Position numbers and translations under genes: made by a program
The notes under the pieces: generated by a model
What the model saw: only the letters and a program-made list of their open reading frames with translations
What the model was told of the DNA's origin: nothing
The model's database searches: none
Source of the DNA: CAYVAP01 sp964343195
GTDB lineage: Bacteria; Bacteroidota; Bacteroidia; J057
Assembly (NCBI GenBank): GCA_964343195.1
Contig: CAYFIR010000001.1
Coordinates: 1 to 64,000 of the forward strand
Direction: 5' to 3'
Length of the DNA: 64,000 nt
Shown: piece by piece, positions 54,440 to 62,813 of the stretch
Layout of the letters: each line of letters opens with the position of its first letter
Position numbering within the stretch: the first letter of the stretch is position 1

Positions 54440-55957
54440 ATGGCAAATTCTCAGGTCAATACTGGAAAAGTTACTCAGGTGATCGGACCGGTCATCGACG
54501 CCGAATTTAGCGGCGAGGGCTCCCAACTGCCCAAAATCCTAAATGCTCTTAAAATCGAGCGTCCCGGACGTGAGGACCTCATCCTTGAAGTTCAGCAGCA
54601 CCTCGGTGAGAACCGGGTTCGCGCCATCGCAATGGATGCCACTGAAGGTATCGAGCGTGGAGTTACAGTAGAGGACATGGGAGTCAACATCAGCGTACCC
54701 GTTGGTGATGAAATCCTGGGCCGCCTTTTCAATGTAACCGGAAAAGCGATTGACGGTCTCGTTGATCCCGTGACTGAAGGCAGAAAGGCTATCCACAATG
54801 AAGCTCCTCGCTTCGAGGACCTGTCCGTGGAACCAGAAATCCTCTACACAGGTATCAAGGTAATTGACCTGCTTGCCCCTTATCGTAAAGGTGGTAAGAT
54901 CGGACTCTTCGGTGGAGCCGGTGTAGGAAAAACCGTACTGATCCAGGAGCTGATTAACAACATCGCCCTGGCCCACGATGGTCTCTCCGTATTCGCTGGA
55001 GTAGGTGAGCGTACCCGCGAAGGGAACGACCTGCTACGTGAGATGCTGGAAGCTGGCGTAGTGAAGTACGGCGATGAGTTCATGCATGGCATGGAAGAAG
55101 GTGGCTGGCCACTTGACAAGGTAAATGTCGAGGGAATGAAAGATTCCAAGCTGACCATGGTATTTGGTCAGATGAATGAGCCTCCCGGAGCACGTGCACG
55201 TGTAGCCCTTACAGGTCTGACTATTGCCGAGTATTTCCGTGATGGTAAAGAGACTGATGCCAAAGGCCGTGACGTACTCTTCTTCATCGACAATATCTTC
55301 CGCTTTACTCAGGCTGGGTCTGAGGTATCTGCCCTGCTGGGTCGTATGCCATCTGCCGTAGGGTACCAGCCAACACTGGCCTCTGAGATGGGTACCATGC
55401 AGGAGCGTATTACTTCTACCAAGCGTGGTTCCATTACTTCTATCCAGGCCATCTATGTGCCTGCGGATGACTATACTGACCCCGCTCCAGCAACTACTTT
55501 TGCTCACCTGGATGCTACTACCGAGCTGTCCCGCTCACTGGCATCTCTTGGTATCTATCCTGCGGTGGATCCATTGACCTCTACTTCCAAAATTCTTCAG
55601 GCTGACATCGTAGGTGATGAACACTACAACTGTGCACAGCGTGTGATCGGCATTCTGCAGAAGTACAAGGAGCTTCAGGATATCATCGCCATCCTGGGTA
55701 TGGACGAGCTTTCCGACGAAGATAAAATGGCCGTAAACCGTGCCCGTAAGGTGCAGCGTTTCCTTTCTCAGCCATTCTTCGTAGCAGAGCAGTTTACCGG
55801 TATCCCAGGTCAGTTTGTGAAGATCGAAGACATCATCAGCGGCTTTAACCAGATCATCGATGGTGAGCTGGACCATCTGCCAGAAGGTGCCTTCTACCTC
55901 AAAGGTGGCATCGACATGGTACTGAAAGCTGGTGAAGAAATGCTTAAGGAAGCCTGA
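54440..55957 (+). CDS. atpD: ATP synthase F1 subunit beta
   Basis: A 505-residue F1 catalytic subunit. P-loop GGAGVGKTVLIQEL (about 154-167), catalytic Glu in GVGERTREGNDL, and FIDNIFRFTQAGSEVSALLGRMPSAVGYQPT. It converts ADP and phosphate to ATP within the membrane-bound rotary enzyme. The start at 54440 is supported by VNTGKVTQVIGPVIDAEF. Only atpC follows; the other atp genes are elsewhere, as is usual in Bacteroidota. Confidence 0.97.
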   Translation: MANSQVNTGKVTQVIGPVIDAEFSGEGSQLPKILNALKIERPGREDLILEVQQHLGENRVRAIAMDATEGIERGVTVEDMGVNISVPVGDEILGRLFNVTGKAIDGLVDPVTEGRKAIHNEAPRFEDLSVEPEILYTGIKVIDLLAPYRKGGKIGLFGGAGVGKTVLIQELINNIALAHDGLSVFAGVGERTREGNDLLREMLEAGVVKYGDEFMHGMEEGGWPLDKVNVEGMKDSKLTMVFGQMNEPPGARARVALTGLTIAEYFRDGKETDAKGRDVLFFIDNIFRFTQAGSEVSALLGRMPSAVGYQPTLASEMGTMQERITSTKRGSITSIQAIYVPADDYTDPAPATTFAHLDATTELSRSLASLGIYPAVDPLTSTSKILQADIVGDEHYNCAQRVIGILQKYKELQDIIAILGMDELSDEDKMAVNRARKVQRFLSQPFFVAEQFTGIPGQFVKIEDIISGFNQIIDGELDHLPEGAFYLKGGIDMVLKAGEEMLKEA

Positions 55958-55970
55958 TAAACCGTAGCAC

Positions 55971-56246
55971 ATGAATACCTTCGAACTAGAAATCGTTACC
56001 CCAGAAACCAAGCTATTCTCTGGACTTGTCCAGAGTCTACAGGTGCCCGGTTCTCAGGGTAGCTTCCAGGTACTCTATAATCACGCCCCCATCATCTCAA
56101 CCCTCGGCAAAGGCCGTCTGCGTTTTGTGGATGAGAAGGGAAATGAGCACCTATACCATACCGAAGATGGTGTGGTGGAAGTCCTGAAAAACAAGGCCAT
56201 CGTGCTGGTTGAAAAAGTTGCTGAGCCTCAGGAAGCTGAAGCCTAG
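55971..56246 (+). CDS. atpC: ATP synthase F1 subunit epsilon
   Basis: A 91-residue short epsilon subunit consisting only of the beta-sandwich domain (FELEIVTPETKLFSGLVQSLQVPGSQGSFQVLYNHAPIIS). The C-terminal helical hairpin that regulates the enzyme in other bacteria is absent, as is common in Bacteroidota. It starts 13 bases after atpD and is followed by a strong terminator. Confidence 0.95.
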   Translation: MNTFELEIVTPETKLFSGLVQSLQVPGSQGSFQVLYNHAPIISTLGKGRLRFVDEKGNEHLYHTEDGVVEVLKNKAIVLVEKVAEPQEAEA

Positions 56247-56284
56247 CCAGGATATTGTGTTTGTTTGTTGTTGTTTACAAGTAA

Positions 56285-56312
56285 AGCCAACCCTTCAGGT
56301 TGGCTTTTTTTT
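56285..56312 (+). terminator. Rho-independent terminator after atpDC
   Basis: AGCCAACC-CTTCA-GGTTGGCT followed by eight T. A classic intrinsic terminator, 39 bases past atpC. Confidence 0.93.
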
Positions 56313-56340
56313 ATTTATCTGCTGACTTACCCTTTCTTCT

Positions 56341-57498
56341 CTACAGCCAGTAAGAGGTATACCCATCCTCTTCCAGTCTCTGATACATCATCAAAAGCTT
56401 TTCCAGAGACAGGGGAAACGGTAGTTTCTTTTTCACAGGATCTCCCAGAAGCCGATAAAGATCGGCATACTTCAGTGCCGAAGTATGAGTCAACTCCTCC
56501 AGTGCCTTGGGCGCTAAAATTTGCATCAGCTTTACCAGGAGATTGCTAACGCGCCCGGAGGTTCCCTGGATGCGCGGCAAAATTTTCTGTGCCATCAACC
56601 TGTCCAACGCCTCCCCCTCAGAAACAAGCTCGCGGATATTCATCCGATGCATCATATAGAAGGCCACTTCATCCCTCACCCGATAGCCAATAGACAGGTC
56701 AACCATTGCGAGCGCGTCATTTATCTGATTGAGCCAGTTGATCACAGGCTGTAACTGCTTTTTTTGAGAAGCATCCAGATCATTGGCGTGTAAATATGGA
56801 GTTGCCAGAAAGTCACTAGCCACCCCCTCCATCGGATCAATGGATTCGTAGGCCACCGGCCAGTCCAGTTGAACCGTACTGAACTCGATGGTTTGAGCAC
56901 GGTCCAGTACCTTGGGACTGAAGGGATGGGTAGTGTCATCCATGTTGACCGTGCCAATCAGGTAGAGATTGGCAGGCCAACCCAGTTGTGCAAGCCCCTC
57001 AAAATCGGATGATGGCTGAGATTTTCCAATCCCTAAAATCGAATCGGTTATCACCTGCTCTCCATTCCATCGCCGGGTTTCCAGCACACTTAAGAATTCT
57101 GGCAGGTAGTACTCCACACGAGCCAGGTTCATCTCATCCAGAATTACAAAAAACAACTGTTTGGGATGTTCATGGGCCTTCTGAATCAGAGCGATCAACC
57201 TCCCCGATTGATAATTGCCTTTTAAGTCCCTGTACCCAAGTAGCTCACTACTATCTGTCCAGTCTGGCCGAACCGGAATCATCAGGCAATTATTCCGATA
57301 CCCGATTGCTTCGGCAAACAACCGTACCAGTTGAGTCTTTCCCGTGCCAGAAGGCCCGGTCAGGATGACAAATGGCTTCGTTTTCAGTGCCAGATAGAGA
57401 TTGGCAATCGCCTGTCGGGTATAGAAAAAGCCTTTTCCGCCCACATACTCGTGGATGTGAACCAGTATATCTCTCGGATTATGTTGGGTTTCGGGCAA
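56341..57498 (-). CDS. McrB-like AAA+ ATPase, orphan
   Basis: A 385-residue McrB-type AAA+ protein. Walker A TGPSGTGKTQL (about 44-54), Walker B VILDEMNLARVEYY, and the family sensor GTVNMDDTTHPFSPKVLDRA. In McrBC the GTPase McrB drives the nuclease McrC; here no McrC is adjacent and no N-terminal DNA-binding domain is present. The downstream ~120 residues are a helical lid. The start is unclear: a TTG at 57498 is the only obvious one in frame, and a heptamer array lies 6 bases upstream. A neighbouring frame carries an ATG at 57593 that runs through the array out of phase. Confidence 0.75.
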   Translation of the reverse strand: MPETQHNPRDILVHIHEYVGGKGFFYTRQAIANLYLALKTKPFVILTGPSGTGKTQLVRLFAEAIGYRNNCLMIPVRPDWTDSSELLGYRDLKGNYQSGRLIALIQKAHEHPKQLFFVILDEMNLARVEYYLPEFLSVLETRRWNGEQVITDSILGIGKSQPSSDFEGLAQLGWPANLYLIGTVNMDDTTHPFSPKVLDRAQTIEFSTVQLDWPVAYESIDPMEGVASDFLATPYLHANDLDASQKKQLQPVINWLNQINDALAMVDLSIGYRVRDEVAFYMMHRMNIRELVSEGEALDRLMAQKILPRIQGTSGRVSNLLVKLMQILAPKALEELTHTSALKYADLYRLLGDPVKKKLPFPLSLEKLLMMYQRLEEDGYTSYWL

Positions 57499-57504
57499 GG
57501 GAGG

Positions 57505-57559
57505 GTAGTTCGTAGTTCGTAGTTCGTAGTTCGTAGTTCGTAGTTCGTAGTTCGTAGTT
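57505..57559. repeat. Heptanucleotide array (TTCGTAG)7 at the mcrB-like gene
   Basis: Seven perfect 7-bp units (57509-57557) with a GTAG lead and the flank TTGGGTACT, identical to the flank of the array at 23323. On the minus strand all three frames are open through it and read repeats of LRTTNYE. It lies directly before the McrB-like start. Confidence 0.95.
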
Positions 57560-57614
57560 GGGTACTCTTCTGACCAAGAATAGGTTTTAGCATTATACCT
57601 TATACCCTACGCTT

Positions 57615-58781
57615 TCAGTCCTTTTCAAGCGCCTGTTGCAGATCGGCAATCAGCACATCTGCTTCTTCTAATCCGACATAGAATCGGATATTGTTCCAGG
57701 GTACGGGAGAATTCTGGTAGTTGGCAGAATTAACCAATGCAGCAGTCGGAAAAATCAGGGATTCGTATCCCCCCCATGAGCATGCTAGGGTAAACATATT
57801 CAGCCGGTTCGAAAACTCATCGATTTCCTCTACCGAATCAGCTTTTAGCTGCATGGAAAACTGGCCGGTGGGCCGTTTCATCTGCTTTTGCGCCAGTTCA
57901 CGCTGGGGAAAGCTCGGAGAAAACGGATAATGGACCTTCTCAATTCTGGGGTGCTCTTCAAGAAACTTTACGACCCTGGGGGTGGTCTCTGACACACGCT
58001 GCATCCTGATCGGCAATGTTCTCAGACCTCGCATCATCAGCCAGGCATCATGGGGAGACAAAATTCCCCCCAAAGTCATGTATTCCGAGGCAAATATTTC
58101 TTCTGCCTTGGCTCGGTTGCAGCACAATACTCCAGCAACCACATCGCTATGTCCATTCAAATACTTGGAAGCCGAATGCATCACCATGTCAACCCCCATC
58201 TCGATGGGACGTTGGTTCAGGGGAGTAGCATAGCTGTTGTCGATGGCAGTCAGGATTCCATGTTCTTTGGCGATAGCCACCACTGCAGGTATGTCCTGCA
58301 GCTCGAAGGTCACCGAGTTTGGCGACTCCAGCAAGATCAATTTGGTATTCGGCTTTATCGCCTTCCGAAAGTTTTCCGGATCGCGGCCATCAACCATTGT
58401 ATTTTCCACACCAAACCGCCCTAACAGGTTGTTAAGCAACTTATTGGTCCAGGAATAGGGCTTTTGGACGCAGATTACATGATCACCAGCATTCACACTA
58501 GACATGACCGCTGCTGAAATCGCGGCACTTCCACTGCCAAAAAGGAGGCATTCTTCGGCCCCTTCAAGAGCGGCTAGCTTCTTTCGCAAAATCGCTACCG
58601 TCGGATTGTGCCCTCTTGTATAAAAAGGCTGATCCATCTCATGAGCCAATGCCTGACGCATTTCTTCAAGAGTTCTGAACCCAAACATACTGGCCTGAAT
58701 GACTGGGGGGGCCACGGCATTAAAATACTGATCACGCTCTTCGCCGAGGTGATTGATGATGTAATCCAGTTCCTGTTCCAT
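57615..58781 (-). CDS. Cys/Met-metabolism PLP-dependent enzyme
   Basis: A 388-residue fold-type I PLP enzyme of the trans-sulphuration family. The PLP Lys lies in MHSASKYLNGHSDVVAG; YTRGHNPTVAILRKKLAALEGAE and GSGSAAISAA carry the phosphate-binding part. Cystathionine gamma-lyase, methionine gamma-lyase and related activities cannot be told apart by eye. A single TTCGTAGTTC unit lies 25 bases before the start. It is followed by a CT-rich spacer and stands apart from other sulphur genes. Confidence 0.9.
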   Translation of the reverse strand: MEQELDYIINHLGEERDQYFNAVAPPVIQASMFGFRTLEEMRQALAHEMDQPFYTRGHNPTVAILRKKLAALEGAEECLLFGSGSAAISAAVMSSVNAGDHVICVQKPYSWTNKLLNNLLGRFGVENTMVDGRDPENFRKAIKPNTKLILLESPNSVTFELQDIPAVVAIAKEHGILTAIDNSYATPLNQRPIEMGVDMVMHSASKYLNGHSDVVAGVLCCNRAKAEEIFASEYMTLGGILSPHDAWLMMRGLRTLPIRMQRVSETTPRVVKFLEEHPRIEKVHYPFSPSFPQRELAQKQMKRPTGQFSMQLKADSVEEIDEFSNRLNMFTLACSWGGYESLIFPTAALVNSANYQNSPVPWNNIRFYVGLEEADVLIADLQQALEKD

Positions 58782-58937
58782 GTAGGGAGAGTACTCGTGG
58801 AATAAGTTCGTAGTTCAAAATACTGATGATGAGCCTCTTGATTTACCTTGAAATGAGCAATTACTTCATTCCGCAGGCACTTGTAAGATGAGCCCAAATT
58901 CAGACAAAGGCCATGCACAAACTCTGAATTCTATCTA

Positions 58938-59318
58938 TTATGCTTTTACCGCAATAACCGAAATCTCAACATTCACACCCTTTGGCAATCCTGCGACCTC
59001 GACCGTTTCTCGTGCGGGATATACTCCTGAAAAATAGGAGCCATAAATCTCGTTGATGCGTGAAAAGTCTCCCATGTTTTTCAGAAAAATGGAGGACTTC
59101 ACGATGTCATCATGGGTCATTCCTTCCGACTCGAGTATGGCGCCAATATTTGACATGACCAGCCGGGTCTCTTCTTCAAGATCCGCGATTTTCAACTCTC
59201 CGGTTTGGGGATCCAGCGCGATTTGCCCAGACAGATAGTAGGTATTTCCAACCTTAACTGCCTGATTATAAGGGCCAATAGGAGCTGGCGCCATATCTGT
59301 TTTGATGGGTTGCTTCAT
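58938..59318 (-). CDS. ridA: RidA family enamine/imine deaminase
   Basis: A 126-residue RidA/YjgF protein that clears reactive enamines made by PLP enzymes. GPYNQAVKVGNTYYLSGQIALDP, SSIFLKNMGDF, and YPARETVEVAGLPKGVNVEISVIAV carry the conserved Arg (PARETVEV) and the terminal Glu region. It lies close to a PLP lyase on the same strand, which fits its role. Confidence 0.93.
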   Translation of the reverse strand: MKQPIKTDMAPAPIGPYNQAVKVGNTYYLSGQIALDPQTGELKIADLEEETRLVMSNIGAILESEGMTHDDIVKSSIFLKNMGDFSRINEIYGSYFSGVYPARETVEVAGLPKGVNVEISVIAVKA

Positions 59319-59386
59319 TGGAATAGCCTGATGAGATAGTGGTGATTAGGGGGGTAATTGCAAATTGCAAACAGCGAATAACTACC

Positions 59387-59803
59387 TTATGCAATGGGAT
59401 TCAGGGTTATGGAGAAGATGATGTAGTCATCCCGGTGACGTCCATGATAAAACTTTTCCAGTACCTCAAACATGTCGCGAGCCCGAAAATAGGAAGTGTG
59501 TAATTCTCCCTGATGCTGCGACCACTGAACGGTATAGCTTTGCTCCTTGCGGAAATTCTTGCTTACATAGTCAAACATTTCGCTCAATGCAGTCAGTCGA
59601 TCCTTTGCAACGAGGCTATGAAACAGAAACGACTGATCATGCTTGGGGTTGATGGTTACCAGCTCCAGTTTGGTTCCACCTTCCTCTTCCGAGTAGTTAA
59701 AGACCAGTTTATCCAGGGGGAGCTCCAGTTTACGGCTGACCTCTTTTTGAAGGCGCGCCATTTCGATGTTGGGATCTGATGATTGCATGGGAAACGCACT
59801 CAT
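59387..59803 (-). CDS. Hypothetical protein
   Basis: A 138-residue soluble protein (SDPNIEMARLQKEVSRKLEL, FHSLVAKDRLTALSEMFDYVS, VQWSQHQGELHTSYFRARDM). I do not recognise its family. It is rich in His and aromatic residues with no signal peptide. Alternative start at 59788 (MQSSDP). It is separated from ridA by 68 bases on the same strand and may be co-transcribed with it. Confidence 0.65.
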   Translation of the reverse strand: MSAFPMQSSDPNIEMARLQKEVSRKLELPLDKLVFNYSEEEGGTKLELVTINPKHDQSFLFHSLVAKDRLTALSEMFDYVSKNFRKEQSYTVQWSQHQGELHTSYFRARDMFEVLEKFYHGRHRDDYIIFSITLNPIA

Positions 59804-60007
59804 GAACTAATAGTAATCACGTTAAATTTTAAACAATTACCGGATTGGAGTGCAAAGTAGCAAGCTTCTGACTGCTTCCATCAAGGAAATGTAAACCAAT
59901 CGCCTCGACGGTCTCATTTTCCCCTGAAAAATAAGGAGCAAAACAGGGGGAATAGAAACTTGCATTTTTCCAAGCAAGCGTGCATCTTTACGCACTATTT
60001 CAATTTT

Positions 60008-60082
60008 GGGTCGTTAGCTCAGTTGGTTTAGAGCGCTGCTTTGACAGAGCAGAGGTCACTGGTTCGAATCCAGTACGTCCCA
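60008..60082 (+). tRNA. tRNA-Val(GAC)
   Basis: A complete cloverleaf of 75 bases: acceptor GGGTCGT, D-stem GCTC/GAGC, anticodon stem CTGCT/AGCAG with loop TTGACAG (anticodon GAC), T-arm ACTGG-TTCGAAT-CCAGT. The acceptor has one U-U mismatch (position 4-69). CCA is not encoded (ACTA follows). It lies immediately before the integrase and is the likely attachment site. Confidence 0.95.
60058..60082 (+). other. Likely attachment-site core at the tRNA 3' end
   Basis: Tyrosine integrases commonly insert into tRNA 3' ends; the integrase starts 90 bases after this tRNA. The T-arm and acceptor 3' half should be repeated at the far end of the element, which lies beyond the window. Two CAAGTGCG words (60124-60131, 60136-60143) could be arm-type integrase sites. 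Confidence 0.4.
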
Positions 60083-60171
60083 CTAGCTGCCAGTTAGGCA
60101 CTGTCTTTCAAATAGTTAGGTTTCAAGTGCGCCAGCAAGTGCGACAACTGGATGTCTGAAAATCTTCAGAT

Positions 60172-61260
60172 ATGCCAGAAAAAAAATCTTTTACCCCTAC
60201 CATCGACCAGGTCAAACTCCACGACCATAATGGGGATCTCTCAAAGCGTTGGTACATCTCATACTACACCCCACGTGGCAAGCGCGTGAGGGAGTACGGT
60301 GGTGTTAACAGGATCAAGGATGCTGCCGGCAGGCTTGCAGCGCTTCAGCAACTGGCCAGGAAGGTGTCAAAGCCTAAAGACCTGCGTCCGGATCTGGTCC
60401 GCAAGCTGGAGGGGTGGCTGGAGGATAAGCGTCATACCTTCCGCCATGGTGAGAAGAGAGAGAGCACATATCTCCACTATCGAGGAAAAATCAGGCAGTT
60501 TGCAACCTGGTACAAAGACCAGGTTCCCGGCCCAGTCAATGGCCGCGAGTTTCTCCGGTGGCTCTCCATCGATCGGCGACTGTCTACCACCACGATCAAT
60601 GACTACAGGGTAATATTTAAGTCTGCGTTTCGGGATCTCCTGGAGGCTGGCCACGTCGAGGAAAATCCTTTTGAGGGGATCCCACGGATCAGGTACATAA
60701 AGACTCCCCTCCAGTATTTTCAGCCGCACCAGGTGGAGCAACTCCGGGGGGTCATGCTCCAGCGGGATCCAGAGCTGTGGCTGGCTTGCCAGTTTATCTA
60801 CTATTGCTTTAGCCGGCCGGCTGAGCTGAGGATCCTGCGATGTGGGGATCTCTTCCTGGATGAGAAGAAGCTTCTCTTTCGGGCTGAGGTATCCAAGAAC
60901 GCCAAACAGGAGTTTGTCCGAATACCTGACGTGTTCCTCCAGGATGTAGAGCACTTCCAGGACTATGCTCCTGACTGGTATCTGTTTGGCGCTGGAGGCG
61001 GACCTGGTCCGGATCCGGCTGGGTTCAACAACCTCCGGAAGAGACATAAAAAAATCCTGGATCTGCTAGGATACCAGGACTGTCACAAGCTCTACAGTTG
61101 GAAGCATACGGGCGCTCACCGGTTTATTCAGGCTGGAGGAAATCTCAAACAGCTACAGCTACAGCTGAGGCACCATAGCCTGGACCAGGTGAACCAGTAC
61201 GTCCGGACGATGGGCCTGGCTGACATGGATCAGATCGCTACGCTGTTTCCTGCGATTTAG
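60172..61260 (+). CDS. Tyrosine recombinase (integrase)
   Basis: A 362-residue phage-type integrase. An N-terminal Arm/core-binding part (TYLHYRGKIRQFATWYKD) is followed by the catalytic domain with Arg in CFSRPAELRIL, the box-II motif KHTGAH in place of the usual HxLRH, LRHHSLDQVNQYVR with the catalytic His, and the Tyr nucleophile in NQYVR. The KHTGA variant is common in Bacteroidota integrases. It overlaps the convergent membrane-protein gene by 23 bases. It should insert the element at the tRNA-Val. Confidence 0.92.
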   Translation: MPEKKSFTPTIDQVKLHDHNGDLSKRWYISYYTPRGKRVREYGGVNRIKDAAGRLAALQQLARKVSKPKDLRPDLVRKLEGWLEDKRHTFRHGEKRESTYLHYRGKIRQFATWYKDQVPGPVNGREFLRWLSIDRRLSTTTINDYRVIFKSAFRDLLEAGHVEENPFEGIPRIRYIKTPLQYFQPHQVEQLRGVMLQRDPELWLACQFIYYCFSRPAELRILRCGDLFLDEKKLLFRAEVSKNAKQEFVRIPDVFLQDVEHFQDYAPDWYLFGAGGGPGPDPAGFNNLRKRHKKILDLLGYQDCHKLYSWKHTGAHRFIQAGGNLKQLQLQLRHHSLDQVNQYVRTMGLADMDQIATLFPAI

Positions 61261-61738
61261 ACCCCGATTGGATTACAGGCCGGGTAACGAAGACCGTGAA
61301 TAACTTGTTAAGGTCGTGTACTCCCTGCGTGCCGGCGCTGAGCAGTCCAGCGGTTAGCAAGGTGTCTATATAGGAGAAAGCGACTGCGTGAGCACCAAAT
61401 ACGCTCGATACATCGAGGAGGGGCGTTAACATCCTGACACCGGCCAGGCTGACGATGACACCAACCACATAAGCGACCCAAAGCGCTATTTTTTTGGTTT
61501 CTGCTTTGTAGGCTTCATCCTTCTCTGGGCTATTTCGGATTACATTTATCACAACCTCCAGGAAGCGCTCGATCAGGAAGGTGGTAATGAGCATGACTCC
61601 CAGCGTGGGGATAATGTCCATATCAGAAAGAGGAGAGATCGACATGAGGACAGGATCCTCTCCGACAAATGCGACCCCGGCCAGGAAGGCCAGTGGCATC
61701 AATAAGACAGCCAGTAGTACAAAGATTCGGTTATTCAT
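61238..61738 (-). CDS. Multi-pass membrane protein of the element
   Basis: A 166-residue protein with about four membrane segments (MNNRIFVLLAVLLMPLAFLAG; LGVMLITTFLIERFLEVV; IALWVAYVVGVIVSLAGV; FSYIDTLLTAGLLS). No family is recognised. In viruses such small multi-pass proteins can be holins or virion membrane proteins. Its ATG lies within the end of the upstream gene (overlap 8 bases); it is the last gene of the cluster. Confidence 0.65.
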   Translation of the reverse strand: MNNRIFVLLAVLLMPLAFLAGVAFVGEDPVLMSISPLSDMDIIPTLGVMLITTFLIERFLEVVINVIRNSPEKDEAYKAETKKIALWVAYVVGVIVSLAGVRMLTPLLDVSSVFGAHAVAFSYIDTLLTAGLLSAGTQGVHDLNKLFTVFVTRPVIQSGSKSQETA

Positions 61739-61943
61739 TTTGGATCTTCTTTTTTTTGAAATAGTCTCTTAGGGTAACAGCGCTCCGGATCAGTGCCAGG
61801 ACTCCGATGGCCAGCCCTATCAGGAGGTTGGCGTCCTGGAGAACGGTTACAATCAACTCTCGCTCTACGGTTATGTAGGCTTGCAAGGGAACCAGGCTCC
61901 AGGTAGTCGGCTCGTGAAATATCTTTCTGATCACTCTTTTCAT
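61731..61943 (-). CDS. Small membrane protein, holin-like
   Basis: A 70-residue protein with one central hydrophobic segment (DANLLIGLAIGVLALIRSAV) and a basic tail (KKKKIQ). The shape fits a small holin or virion membrane protein, and the M15 peptidase is just upstream. The ATG at 61943 lies four bases after the M15 stop codon; a further ATG at 61958 would overlap it. Confidence 0.6.
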   Translation of the reverse strand: MKRVIRKIFHEPTTWSLVPLQAYITVERELIVTVLQDANLLIGLAIGVLALIRSAVTLRDYFKKKKIQNE

Positions 61944-61947
61944 GGTT

Positions 61948-62475
61948 TTACAATGCATCGAGGATATAGGTCAGGTTGCCCTGACCATACTGATCTAGCC
62001 AATAGCTCATCGGTTTGCCCAGGTCCATTTCAAAGTGCCCTGGATCATATATGCTCTTGAATTCTCCTCCCCACTTAAATCCCAATTGCTTACCTAGCTT
62101 TCCTATTTGGTTCCATAGTTTTACATCGTTCCATACCGGTTGTCCACTAGGCGTCATTGGAACCACATCGGCGGCCAGGCCATAGTTATGCCAACTTTGT
62201 CCGCCTCTGGCATTTGTGAGACCTCCCTGATCAAATAGCCGATTTTGCTCTACCCATGACCTATATCCGGATGTTATCCGAAGCCTAATTCCAAGCTTGC
62301 GCTCTGCTCTGTTGACTAACTGGCGAACTTTCTTAGCTACATCCGGATGCAGTCCTTTCAGCCGCTGCTCTGAAACAGGATCCCACAATGGTCCCATATC
62401 AGTGGAAGAACTACCACTAAGGATCAGCGCTCCACCGACCAGCAACAACCCTATGCCTAAGTTTCCTGGTGTCAT
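61948..62475 (-). CDS. Membrane-anchored M15 peptidase (endolysin-like)
   Basis: A 175-residue peptidoglycan peptidase of the M15 (VanY/L-Ala-D-Glu) type. A hydrophobic N-terminus (GNLGIGLLLVGGALIL) is followed by the catalytic domain: RLRITSGYRSW, SWHNYGLAADVV (zinc His and Asp) and DPGHFEMDL (zinc His). It should cut the peptide stems for entry or lysis. The N-terminal membrane segment rather than a signal peptide is unusual for a lysin and suggests a virion-bound enzyme. It starts in a 4-base overlap (ATGA) with the preceding gene. Confidence 0.85.
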   Translation of the reverse strand: MTPGNLGIGLLLVGGALILSGSSSTDMGPLWDPVSEQRLKGLHPDVAKKVRQLVNRAERKLGIRLRITSGYRSWVEQNRLFDQGGLTNARGGQSWHNYGLAADVVPMTPSGQPVWNDVKLWNQIGKLGKQLGFKWGGEFKSIYDPGHFEMDLGKPMSYWLDQYGQGNLTYILDAL

Positions 62476-62813
62476 AAGATTGGGATTATGGTTACAGACG
62501 TGTCCTCTACTGGAGCATTTCTTGGCGTTACCAGCTTGCCCTCATGTCCCTGGAGGATAAGGTAATCCGTATTGAATACTGGTGCCCAGTGGAACCCTCC
62601 TCTGATCTTGAGCTTTTCAAGAGATTCAAAGTCTAGCTTTTGCACCTCCATGGTAACGGCTGGAGGTGTTACCTCAATTTCCTCGATGACTTCAGACATG
62701 GCTGTCTTTAGCTCCTCGATGGGAACCGTGTCGGGCTGCCTGAGCTGAATAAACAGCCCAGCACAGAGGCCAACAAGTAAGGCTATGACTGCTATCAGGA
62801 TACTCTGCTTCAT
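62472..62813 (-). CDS. Single-pass membrane protein of the element
   Basis: A 113-residue protein: an N-terminal membrane anchor (SILIAVIALLVGLCAGLFI), an acidic middle part (EELKTAMSEVIEEIEV) and a short beta-rich end (GGFHWAPVFNTDYLILQG). No family is recognised. The ATG at 62813 shares one base with the upstream stop (TGATG). Confidence 0.65.
   Translation of the reverse strand: MKQSILIAVIALLVGLCAGLFIQLRQPDTVPIEELKTAMSEVIEEIEVTPPAVTMEVQKLDFESLEKLKIRGGFHWAPVFNTDYLILQGHEGKLVTPRNAPVEDTSVTIIPIL

Noticed and set aside
57384..57593. Small ORF reading LRTTNYE repeats
   Set aside because: Not called as a gene: it is the heptamer array read in frame, followed by an out-of-frame stretch of the McrB-like gene. 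Kept only as the basis of the frame-switch idea.
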